Assembly (NCBI GenBank): GCA_942486035.1
Contig: CALNXK010000030.1
Span: 3,732,001-3,796,000 of the forward strand
Reading direction: 5' to 3'
Length of the DNA stretch: 64,000 nucleotides
Source: Porites lobata
Lineage: Eukaryota > Cnidaria > Anthozoa > Scleractinia > Poritidae
Below are positions 24,301 to 33,300 of the stretch, in pieces. Position 1 is the first letter of the stretch. Each line of letters opens with the position of its first letter. The notes under the pieces were generated by a model, which worked only from the letters and a program-made list of their open reading frames with translations, did no database searches and was not told where the DNA came from. The translations under genes and the position numbers were made by a program.

Positions 24301-24304
24301 ATAG
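11294..24304 (+). CDS. 2,3-bisphosphoglycerate-independent phosphoglycerate mutase (iPGM)
   Basis: It interconverts 3- and 2-phosphoglycerate in cytosolic glycolysis and gluconeogenesis through a phosphoserine and two metal ions (family knowledge). Twelve exons: 11294-11363, 13155-13327, 13916-14032, 14911-15043, 16052-16230, 16646-16739, 17133-17242, 19667-19793, 20396-20544, 21591-21708, 23094-23228, 24162-24304. All are GT-AG, phases agree, and the total is 1548 bases (515 residues, normal for the family). Visible motifs: metal-binding DGWG at 14-17; GNSEVGH with catalytic Ser66; SDGGVHSH 122-129; DGRDTSP from 155; GRYYAMDRDKRWER 188-201; NFAPPDMVGHTG 400-411; TADHGNAE 444-451; GPHTAHTT with His464. 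The usual NYRSDR-type motif reads DFRSDR (Asp264 for Asn). The start is fixed by an in-frame ATG 13 codons before the DGWG motif. Introns carry many MITEs. Confidence 0.97.
11853..11900. repeat. Dispersed repeat fragment, copy 2
   Basis: It matches bases 1-47 at the left window edge. It lies in the first mutase intron. The homology cannot be followed further because copy 1 meets the channel duplicate or the window edge. Confidence 0.6.
11985..12255. mobile_element. Palindromic MITE with TAGCCTGAGAAAACAGC ends
   Basis: The left end ACTAGCCTGAGAAAACAGC is mirrored at the right as CAGCTGTTTTCTCAGGCTAG. Inner arms contain ACTACCCAGATCTGGGTAGT and ACTACCCAGATTTGGGTAGT, and AAATGACATCTGAG mirrors CTCAGATGTCATTT. 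A related copy is at 38035-38284. It lies in mutase intron 1. Confidence 0.8.
12340..12725. repeat. GTGGCCATTGTGGAGAGGT repeat
   Basis: The block contains several degenerate copies of AAGTGGCCATTGTGGAGAGGT (near 12388, 12610 and 12680) and ends GTGGAAGTTCCACTGTA. It is a non-coding dispersed repeat with short internal repetition, in mutase intron 1. Confidence 0.6.
15439..15747. mobile_element. MITE with ATACCGTAAAA ends
   Basis: It begins ATACCGTAAAATTCCG and ends GAATTTTTACGGTA, inverted to each other. Inside are paired pyrimidine-rich (GCCCCTCC, CCCCCAAATA) and purine-rich segments around CCCCCCAGGGGG. It lies in mutase intron 4. Open frames across it have no family resemblance. Confidence 0.7.
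16321..16500 (-). repeat. tRNA-derived SINE (family 1)
   Basis: Read on the minus strand it starts GACAGGATTAGCTCAGTTAG (A-box region), then GGTGGGTTCGATTCC (B box), then CAGACCAATACTCAGGGTC and an AT-rich body ending AAAATGGCGGTTCC. The same order and much of the sequence recur on the plus strand at 51151-51335. It lies in mutase intron 5. Confidence 0.75.
17243..19666. other. Mutase intron 7, no gene
   Basis: The largest mutase intron (2.4 kb). Both splice sites fit (GTAAGT at 17243 and a polypyrimidine TTTTTTAG before 19667). It contains dispersed-repeat sequence near 17990-18120 (TTTGACCCAAATTTATAGAG) and a MITE fragment at 18824-18955. Short open frames on either strand show no domain. 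Confidence 0.6.
18824..18955. repeat. Fragment of the TTAAGC/GACGGC MITE family
   Basis: CTAAGCGGCGACGGCAAC at the left, with AACTTTGCATGTGCAGCAC and TTGTACATTTCTTTTCCGT, resembles the ends of the copies at 24334 and 27538. It lies in mutase intron 7. Confidence 0.5.
19820..20115. repeat. AAGAACCTGTTT repeat
   Basis: It contains AAGAACCTAGTTTTTAAGAA, CAAGAACCTGTTTAGCC, ACAGGTTCTTGTTC, AAGAACCTGTTTGGG and ACAGGTTCTTACCC, in both directions. It is a non-coding repeat with inverted internal units, in mutase intron 8. Confidence 0.6.
20568..20645 (+). repeat. Short degenerate TTCGCTAC repeat
   Basis: TTTCGCTACTTGCC, TTCGCTACCGTCATG, TTCGCTACCAACATG, TTCGCTACTGAC and TTCGCTGCC follow at 14 to 25-base spacing. 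It begins about 25 bases after the donor of mutase exon 9. Confidence 0.7.
21126..21521. mobile_element. MITE with GGGGCACCCAACGA ends
   Basis: The left end GGGGCACCCAACGACAATTTTCGG is mirrored by TCTCGTTGGGTGCCTC at the right. The interior repeats AAAATTTTCG and CCGAACAGAT on both strands. Its right end is about 70 bases before the acceptor of mutase exon 10. A terminal fragment of the same family is at 1182. Confidence 0.75.
21732..21937. mobile_element. Foldback MITE, GTTTCGCCCGAA family, copy 1
   Basis: The left GATCGTTTCGCCCGAAGGTCG pairs with the right CGACTTTAATTCCAGGCGAAACAATCG; CGATTCGC and GCGAATCG also pair. It begins only about 24 bases after the donor of mutase exon 10. A relative is at 44842-45026. 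Confidence 0.7.
22767..22827. mobile_element. 61-base palindromic MITE with near-perfect 9-bp target-site duplication
   Basis: It starts TAGCCTGCAAGCAAGCTCT and ends AGAGCTAGCAGGCTA, with CTGGTCGC and GCGACCCGG inside. Direct flanks are AGGTGATTC (22758-22766) and AGGTTATTC (22828-22836), 8 of 9 identical. It lies in mutase intron 10. Confidence 0.75.
23360..23568. mobile_element. TTAGAGACC-family MITE, degraded copy
   Basis: Shares GACGAGGACGAGATTTTCTCAA, TTTTGCGATCGGGAG, CTAACTTTTCTG, AATACGCGAAAA and CGAATTTAAAGGTCTCCA in order with the full copy at 63634-64000. The left terminus is lost. It lies in mutase intron 11. Confidence 0.65.
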
Positions 24305-24333
24305 ACAGTCACAGTCAAAGTCTTGTGAACAAT

Positions 24334-24770
24334 GATTAAGCAACAACGACGGCGAGGACAGCGAAAACGTTTCTTGAAAAGTGAATTCGCGCTGTGTCAA
24401 ACTTCATCATTTCCTGCTATTCTATCGAATTCTACCTCGTTTAATTTGTCAAATGTTGGCGAATTTTTCTGGAATTCATTTGTAAGGAGCTCTATCCAAT
24501 TTCTGGATAATTTGTCAAATGTTGGCGAATTTTTCTGGAATTCAATTGTAAGGAGCTCTATCCAATTTCTGGAGAAAGAAAGAAAGGCGGAAAACCATTC
24601 CGTTTTGTTAACGTTTTCCGTAAAGCGTGAAGTTAGCAAGTTTGACGTTTAAGTCGTGAAACGACGGCAAGGAAATGTACAAAAAGCGTGATGCACGTGC
24701 AAAGTTGCCGTTCTATTGCTGTCTGCTTTTTTGCCGTTGTCGTTGTTGTTGCCGTTATCGTTGCTTAAGT
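24334..24770. mobile_element. TTAAGC/GACGGC-family MITE with internal tandem duplication
   Basis: It begins GATTAAGCAACAACGACGGCG and ends CCGTTATCGTTGCTTAAG, inverted. Diagnostic internal pieces are AATTTGTCAAATGTTGGCGAA, AACGTTTTCCGTAAAGCGTGA and GAAATGTACAAAAAGCGTGATGCACG. It lies 30 bases after the mutase stop codon, so it probably falls in the 3' untranslated region or just past it. Confidence 0.85.
24443..24574 (+). repeat. 66-bp tandem duplication
   Basis: Two adjacent, nearly identical 66-base units, 24443-24508 and 24509-24574, each starting AATTTGTCAAATGTTGGCG and running through AAGGAGCTCTATCCAATTTC. Only a few bases differ. It lies inside the MITE at 24334-24770. Confidence 0.9.
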
Positions 24771-25961
24771 TCCCTTGTATCTTTAACTTATTTTAACACA
24801 TAACTAAGCAAGTGATTAGAGACTAATTTCTTTGCGTGTCTCATATATATTGTTTTTTCCAAGACTAAAAAATTTTATGCCGGTGGTATTAGAATAACTT
24901 CGAAAAGGAAGAACGTTTGCTCGGCAGCTTCATTTTGGGGCTAATTTTACCAGTGGTTGGAGATAAACTCACCGCAACCGGCGAGTAGTCCTGGGGACTC
25001 GTAAATGCCAGGAGCATTTTTGAAAGACTGAGTAAATAATATAAATCATACAGTAGAGTGAAACAAACAATCGAATTAAAAACCTACAATCAGATTAACA
25101 GACTACCAGTCATTTATCGTTGTACGTAAATACCTTTACGCGAACCTAGCCAGCGTCGCTGCTGGGATTCGTCGCACGAAATGTTACCAAAGACCAAAAA
25201 AGCACCGCGGAATGAAATTGTTTTGTTTTAAAACGGCGAGAAGACTGGAGATGTGTCAAGTTGGGACTACACCGGTCGCCACGCTTGGCAGCTAAGCACC
25301 CTGATCCCGCCAGCTAAGCGGGCTAGCGCGCAGTTTTCATTCTTCAAAAGCCACCTGAGTTTATTTACGTATTTGCCAGTGCCTGTCGTTACTTTTTTAA
25401 GACTCGGAGTGTTGGTTAACTCTCGGCTTGAAATCGCGTACTCGGGCATACTTCTTTAGGCTCTTAAATCTTGTACCAAGAGAACTGAAATAACCATGAC
25501 CCACACGCTGCTGGTGAAAGCAGATGAAACAGCGGAGCTGGACCAACATTATAACGTCATTTTTTGTGATGTGCTCGTCTACGCTGAGAGGAAGTACGGC
25601 ACGATAATATGTGACCAGTTCTTTTTTAAAAACCCTGATTGGCTGGGATGGATTCGAAACTCTTGCAAATTCCGTCCTTGCAAGGAGACGAAAAATGTAT
25701 GAAGGAGCCAGTGACATAAATATCTGAACTAAGACAAAATCGTTACCATTCTTTATAAATACCCTGGGTGGCAGACGGATAACAATACCCTACTAGTCAG
25801 TAGGCTGGACCTCTACCAACTGAACTAGGCAGTACAGTGACCTTTCCAAGGAAAGGAGGGAGGGGACTGAAGGGACGTTTTGGTAGCGATGTGCCACTGA
25901 GGCCTTCAAAACCTTCACCCTCTTTACGACAATATCCGTTCACTCTACCCTGTTTATAATG

Positions 25962-26242
25962 TGACTACTCGAACCGGGGCACTTGGAAGAACACTATCCA
26001 ATCACAAGGGTTTTTGAAAACAAAAGATTCAATATTTTTTTCAAACGGAACAATAGAATTCAAGGTTCAACTATGCAACCGTTGAAAACTATTAGACCGT
26101 TTGAACTTGCCTCACGTCTCAGGAAAAAAGCACTCAAATTTATGAATGTTATCGGTCCGTTTGCAAAAAAACTTGAGAATCTTTTGTTTTCAAAAAGAGT
26201 TGTGATTGGACAATCTTCCAAGTGCCCCGGTTCGAGCAGTCG
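25962..26242. mobile_element. Foldback MITE with GACTACTCGAACCGGGGCAC ends
   Basis: The left GACTACTCGAACCGGGGCAC matches the inverse of the right GTGCCCCGGTTCGAGCAGTC. The arms extend about 70 bases (ACACTATCCAATCACAA paired with TTGTGATTGGACAATCT; GAAAACAAAAGATTC with GAATCTTTTGTTTTC). Non-coding. Confidence 0.88.
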
Positions 26243-26718
26243 CACTGTAAGACAAGACAATTTTTGTTGTGGTGTGAAATACATTGTATAAATGAGATAA
26301 CCGTTTCAGGAACATATTCTTTGCTTTTTTAATTTGGAATATAAAAGAGCAAGTTGTCCACGCATCACCAAGGTTTATAACCTGTTCAAGGCATCCGGCC
26401 TAGAAAGATACTCTGTTCAAGACGTTAGATGGTGAAATTGCATACCTCGTTTAAAACTCAAGACCCTGAAAACCATACCTGTTTGGCGGTACATACCGAA
26501 CAACGTTGAAAACAACGAAATAGTTGCCAACAAAACAAGATTTAAATATACTGATTTTGTTTATTGGAGATAATAAATGACTAAATAGCGTACTTTCGTA
26601 AAAGTACCTTAAATACAAGTTGTTATACCAAGCAAATGCATCTCTATATATTGAGTCATATATCTTGAGCGTATATGTGAAAATTAGGGATCCGTTTAAC
26701 AGTTTGAACGCGGACAAA

Positions 26719-26857
26719 CTTAAGGTGATGTTTAGCGCAACAAAGCGTTGCAACATTGTTACATTGTTTCGAATGGTTACAATAATGCTCCAGCATTGCA
26801 ACGCTGTGTTGCGCTAAAAATCGTCTTTGCGAATCGCCTCGTGTAACATCACCTTTA
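26719..26857. mobile_element. Palindromic MITE with TTAAGGTGATGTT ends
   Basis: It starts TTAAGGTGATGTTTAGCGCAAC and ends GTGTAACATCACCTTTA. Inner arms GCGCAACAAAGCGTTGCAA and TTGCAACGCTGTGTTGCGC pair. Confidence 0.75.
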
Positions 26858-27256
26858 GTCTGAAATGTCAGCCGTCTCTTCGCCAGCCCACTCCACGCCC
26901 ATCTCAACGGCTGCACGTTGCGGGGTTGGGGCAAAGAAACCGCTGACGTTTCAGAGTAAGAAGCTGCATATTTTGCGAACACTTTGATCTTGTGATTTTG
27001 CAAAAGTTTGGCTGAAAAACAGAACAAAATTCTCTGCCACCAAAATTTTGCGATTCGCTGAACAAGAAAAAAGCAAAAATCGCAAAATCTGGTTGCTTCA
27101 AAAAAGAGTGGCCTTATGTGTGTAATATTGTACATTCTCAGGTATTAACGAGGTTACGAAAAATACACCACTGGAGTGTTGAGACAGCCGCGCCCCTTGA
27201 AATAACATGTAAATTTTTATATTCGATGCGTCAGAGTAACAGCATTTGTTTCCTGG

Positions 27257-27262
27257 TTTATT
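27257..27262 (-). terminator. Candidate polyadenylation signal AATAAA for DUF924-A
   Basis: AATAAA on the minus strand, about 42 bases after the DUF924-A stop codon. Confidence 0.5.
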
Positions 27263-27303
27263 TGCTTGTTTGCTTGTTCGTTTTTTTTGCTGTCTATCAT
27301 CAA

Positions 27304-30300
27304 TCACCACTTGTATCGGTCAGGAACATTTTTCAGAAATTCCTCTTCTTCTGGGGTATTTTCCCTTCCTAGCGATTTGTTCCTTTGTGGATATCTTCCA
27401 AACTTGTCAATGACCTCCTGTAACAATAAACATCTACCATATTATTGAATAATCAGTCTGTTAACACACAGAATAAGATTCAGTTTTGCTTAAAAACTCG
27501 GCAACAAATGCACACAGCACAGGCTGTTCCCCCATATAGGGAGCTTAAGCAACAACGACGGCGACGGCTACGAAAACGTCACTAAAATAGTGAAGCCGCG
27601 CTGCTTCAAACTTTATCGCGCTTATTCCAACTCGTTCAATTCGTCAAATGTTGGCAAATTTTTTCTGGAGTTGAATTCTAAAAACTGTACCATTGTTAGG
27701 GAAAAGTCGTTGCCTTGTGCTAACGTCCTCCACAAAACGTGAAATTAGGCGTTTTTATGTCGTAGTCGTGCAGTGACGGCAAAGAAATGTACAAAAAAGC
27801 GTGATGCACGTTCAGAGTTGCTGTTTTGCCAATCGAAACCTCTTGCGTTTTTCCCGTTTTCGCCGTCGTCGTACCTTAAGCTCTAATTTGTCAAATATAG
27901 GCGATTTCTCCTGGAGTTGAATTCTTGAGGAATTTATTCAGTTTAAAAAAGAGAAAGGAAACTTCGTCGTCCTATGTTCACGTCCTCCATAAAACGTCGC
28001 GTTAGGTGGTTTCACGTTGTAGTCGTTCCATAAAAGCGTGTGCAGAGCTGTTGTTTTGCTCATAAAAACAATTGTTTTTTTCTTTCTTTTTTGAAATTGT
28101 CATTGTCTTCATCTTCGTGATGGTAAAGCTCCCTATTTCTAACTAATCATCGAAGCCGCGCGAAGGCCAAACCGTTTGCAAAACAATGTAATATAATGTA
28201 TCTTAAGTTCAACTTAATTCTCTGAGAGGAAAGTGTAATGAGAAGGAGGTCGCAGTTTAGCATTTCTCTTTAAAAAAGAGATCTATGACTGATCCGCTTC
28301 GTAATTGGCTAAATGACGCTACGCCTGTTATAACCTACGATCAGGCGTTTTTTTTTTCGGGGAAGAGCCACGGGCAAAGTCCCTTTCCTCGCCTGCCAAA
28401 GAAGAAAGGAAGAAGGAGCAAATAAAATGAAGGCTGTTAACTGTACCTTGTGACGTGTAGCGAAATCAAGAACGCCTTTGCCCATTCCTTCAAATTCTGA
28501 ACCCTTGGAGTCTTCCGCCAGCTTGGACGCTAATTTCACTGAGACCTCCTTTAAATAATTGTCAAAAATAGGCAGCAATATATTCAAATAAACTTAAAAC
28601 AAATATTCGTGCGCCGGGCACAAGCGAATGGAAACGAATTCATCGCGGAAGTAACTTTCCATTTTGAGCAGCGAGCAAAGCGAACCGAGAGAGAACGCGC
28701 AAGTAAAGCCGCGCGCGTCCTTGCTCTCGCGCACGTCGCACTAGCCCGTGACTTCCCACGATAACCCTTAAAGCATTGCTCGCAGGCTACAAATATCTCC
28801 AGCCCATTATAAGATAGCTTAAGGGATATCGTGGGAGTCACGGACAAGTGCGACGCGCGCGGCATTTCCTCTCGCTCGCGCGTTCTCTCGCTTTGCTCGA
28901 CACTCAAAATGAAAAGCTACTTTCGAGATGAATGGGTTGGGGTTAGGGTTACAGGAGATGCCCATATCACTCGGGTTTTGGGAATGGCGAAGCCGATATC
29001 ACTGTGACACGAGTAGCTTGCATTGCTAGCAGGCTACAAATATCTCCAAATTGAATTCTGCAAAGCTGATCGTACTAAGTGAAATTAACTTTGCAAGACA
29101 TCAACACAACACCAAAAGAACCAAAAACAGAGCGGGGTCGTAGCCGTAGACAGCTGTTTCGCTCTTTGGGGGCTCGTCAGTATGGCGCAACGAGCAGAGA
29201 GGCTCTGCTGTAAAATTCCCGCACACTCTGTTTTAGAGCCCTGACATTGAACTCAAACACTCACAGAATCACGCCATATCACGTGTCCCCGAGAGCGCAA
29301 GAGTCCAAGAAAATATAGGATGGACAAAACCAACCTTAGGAACAAGGCAAAACCAAGCAAAAATGAACAACATATAGGATCTACAAAAGACCTACGGCCG
29401 CAAAAAATAAGTAATAAATGAAGTTTAAAATACAAATAACTCCAGCGCTGTAGCTAGTATGAGGCCAACCGAGGCACTCGCCTCGGTAAAATTTTGACGA
29501 ATTTCGCCGATCATTTTTATTTTACATAAGCGATCATCGGATATTTTTAACGCATCATGATATTACAAAGAATTCAGCAATTCAGTCAATATACTATGAA
29601 AAAATTACCATATCATCGATCCCAAGGGGCTACGTACGTTAACTCAAATTTTTTTTGAACAAATACTGATCAAAACCATTGGCGAGGTTAACGGTCACCC
29701 AGATTATGTAGCTTGTTTCTGATTATTGCTTTTTAAATTCCACTTAAATTAACTCGCAAAAAAGTTACCGAAAGGCCCAGAAAACGCTGCAAATCGCATT
29801 TGCGAGAGACTAAAGTTCAAAATTTCTCGGGGGGGGCATGCCCCCGAACCCCCCTAGCAACTCCCGCCTGCCTCGGTTGGCCGTTTGGTCTGGCTACGGC
29901 ACTGAACTCCAGGTAGCAAAGGCTAAATGAACTTTAACCAAACGGGTATAAAAGTGTACTGTGGATATCTGTGTAACTTCTGGATGTAAAAAACACAACT
30001 TCGTAAATGATTCTGTGTACGCCCAGAAAAGCGATCTTCCTGACCTTAAAAAAAGTATGGGGTTTGCTCAGATGTAGTGTCCATAAGCTATGTGTTGCAA
30101 TTACTACCTTTCAAAAACATTCAGTGGCAACTGCAAGTATGAGGTTTTCATCACTTTTACGTCAACTGCCTTGAAACTATTTTCTTATTAATAGGGACCT
30201 AGAGACTCCAAGACGAGGACGACTACCAATACGATATTTTCTTAATACTAAGTAGTGCACGTGCGTGAACCAGCGTTTGAAGTTTTTTTCATTTTCCTAT

Positions 30301-33300
30301 CAGGAGAGGGTTTAACCTCCTTCAATAAAAATATCCGCGCTAACTTTTCTAGTGCAAAAAAGTACAAAGAAGCTTTCCAGGTAACCTCGTTACCAGGACT
30401 TTTTCCCTAAGAAAATGGGAGGGAAAATGCCCTGGAAACGAGGTTGGCGTTCCGGAGTGTCAATTTCAGTCTAGGGATACGCGATAAATCTCGCCCTCGA
30501 ATCTAAAGGTCTCTAACAACCTATGTTCATTAACTTTAAGTAACCAATTTCTACCGGAATCTATTGACCGTAAAATGACAAAAACTGCCCATCATTCTTT
30601 TTATTAACCGTGCTACTCTATCATGTACCCCTATCCCTCCCAACGCTCCCCAGCATTACATGTAACTTTTAAGGTCTGATAATACCTGATCTTCCAAATT
30701 TTCGCTGTGTAAAAATGGCATGTTCATAAAGAATCGTTCAGCATATGAATGATCCAAATGATTGTGAGTTTCTCCTTCAATAAACTACAACAAGAATACA
30801 AAAAAACAACAACAAATTTTTAAAAACAACAACAAATTTTATTGAAAATTGGAAAAAAATTAATAACTAATTACATTACTTTCCCACCCGCAAATAGCTT
30901 ATGAACTAATCGAGGCGGGGGGAGCTGAAGACATATTACAAAACAAGAATTATATATAGATGGACTAAATAACAGTGAAGACACTACAATACAGTAAATA
31001 GAGTTTAAACTAACATAAAACAAAAAACAAAAAACAAGGCATGTACATAACGATTACTCAGGCATAATGTGACACACGAAACAAGATAACAAAACAAATA
31101 GAAAAAAGCAGAAGGAACACTTAAACATCAGAAATTTACGAAATGTTACGCGGAGCACTTAAACACGCGGCCGTCCATCTTAACCACATCACGTGGAAAA
31201 AATTACTAGACAGTTAAGTGCCGTTGAATTACTCCCATAAAACTCTAGTTCCGCATTCCAGGAAACTGACCATATAAAGGGAAACGAGATTTATATAGAG
31301 AGAGTACGCCGGTTATGACATAACCCATAAAATGGCCTTAAATTGGCTCACAAACCCCCCTGGGGAGGGAGGGGTTACTACGTATTAGTGGCCTATAAGG
31401 AGAGGCTCCGCCCGAAAGGGGTACCTTTTGCAGACTTCAGGTATATTAGAGGCTAGGGATTTTACTCATTGAAGTATATGAAAGGGTAGGGGAATCTGTC
31501 ATTTGGGTCTGTGAAAGGGCCCAAAGGGCGAGCAGATGAGTTTTATGGCTTTATAAAGTCAGGAAAACGTTCTATATATTTGTGATTGATTCCTATTTAA
31601 ATGACAATGCATTTACAGCAGTTAAAAGGGATGCAAAGTTCTGAAAGAAGTACATTACGTGAAAGGGGTACCATTTGTCAATAGAAGGTATACGAAAGAG
31701 GTACCTTTTTCGTGAAAAATGGTATATAAATTTATTAAAGGGGTAAGGGGTTGGACCTTGGGTGGACCCTCCCCATACAAAAATTTGTTGAGTAACCCCC
31801 TGGGTCACGAACCACAAAATAAAGAAGAAACACACAACTTAAGTGAACTGGTTAGACAATTTTTAGCTAAATCCATTCTCATTCATAGGTTACTGAAACA
31901 ATCGTCTTTTCCTCCACATGAGTCCTTATAATTCCTTATATCACGCAACAGTGATAATGTTCATATTTTGAGCTTGGGCCACCTGTGGTCAGCCCGCAGG
32001 GGAAGGGGGGAGAGATTGTAGAGGGAAGATTGACAAGTTTGTTAAAAGCATGCAAAAAACCAGTAAAAGATGGCTGCCACCATACAACTCTTTGACATCT
32101 TTTAGGGGCACTTCTCAAGCACCCAACCCATAGATGACAGGAACTTTTTATTTGGCGCTTATTGTTTTATTTGTTGGTTGGTTTACTTTTCTGTGCAGTA
32201 TTGGTGACCATTTGCAACTTAAGAAACGATAAGGTACTTGGGCTGAGTTAACTTTTCCAAACACTTCTAGGGTCATTACTGGGAACACACCGGTCAGCTA
32301 TTGGCCGAATTGTTTTTTACTCTCCACCGCAGAAGTCTTTGCAAAAGTTAACTCGACCTAGTCTCCCTCTCATTTCTGAAGTGGCAAAGTCTTTTTTTCA
32401 AAATGTTTGGATGACTTGTAATGTATTATTTTAAGTGTTGACAAAAAAACAAAATGAACTCACCTTTCTAGCAACAGAGAGAGCCCTACTATCTCCTGCA
32501 AAAGCTTTAGCAGTGTTCTGTTTAAAAGCATAGGCACATCAGCCATTTGATAATACAACTTGAACATTTTGAAACAGAGCTTACAACTTTAATGCACTTA
32601 ACCATCTTTTTTGTAATCTGCAGTCAAATGACTTACATACTTACTCTATAAATATTTCTCGTAAATTGATCAGTTAGTATGATCAAAGCTAATGATGGCC
32701 TAGGTTCACTTTCCCATTCCTTTAAATTTCCTTGGATGGCTTCGTCAACCTGAAATAAATAATATGAATAAAGCGTGGGTCTTAGCTGGCACAAGTGTCT
32801 TGTAGTTTAGTGGTAGAACATCATACACATGTGGGTTCGACTCCTATTGGGAATACTCGAATACTTGTATTTTCTTCTGAGCGCTTGTTTCACTGACTGA
32901 AAAAACAGCTTTGTCCTGTATTAATCAGGCCCCAGTTGTTCAAAAGGTGGATAGCGCTATCCATCTGATAAATCTTTGTACAGTGGATAACACACTGATT
33001 AGGGGTAAACGCTCATTTTACTGACTGGGGTTAAGCACTCTTTTTATGATTTAAGGTTAAGCGCTGTTTAGGGTTAAAAACGTTTTTTACGGATATTTAG
33101 GGTTAAGCGCTTTGGGCATTAAACAATCATTTACAATGGTTTGCTTTCGGTTATTTTTTTCATATTACTGCTTTTTCTATTTTTTTCTATTTTTCTTTCA
33201 CATGGCTTGCATGGCTCACATGGCTTGCTGGCTCGTAACACTTATCTGCTGGATAGTGATTTATCTGGGTGAATAGGGCTATCCAATGTTTGAATAACTG

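Larger units (their letters stand above)
24305..27303. other. Intergenic region between convergent genes
   Basis: It separates the end of the mutase gene (24304) and the end of DUF924-A (27304, minus strand). Recognised contents are MITEs at 24334-24770, 25962-26242 and 26719-26857. A degraded tRNA-like piece sits near 25785-25835. No gene was recognised in the remainder (25253-25717 has opposing open frames with no domain). Confidence 0.6.

Noticed and set aside
25785..25835. tRNA-like sequence on the minus strand (CTGCCTAGTTCAGTTGGTAGAG)
   Set aside because: It has an A-box-like start but no clear B box or pairing acceptor stem. A SINE remnant at most.
26656..27135. 159-codon minus-strand open frame
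   Set aside because: It crosses the TTAAGGTGATG palindrome and has no family resemblance.
28930..28960. Telomere-like GGTTGGGGTTAGGGTTA
   Set aside because: A single short occurrence with no array; treated as chance.
32800..32880. Possible functional tRNA gene
   Set aside because: A and B boxes are present, but the arms do not fold into a full cloverleaf and the 3' part matches the SINE tail at 33414.
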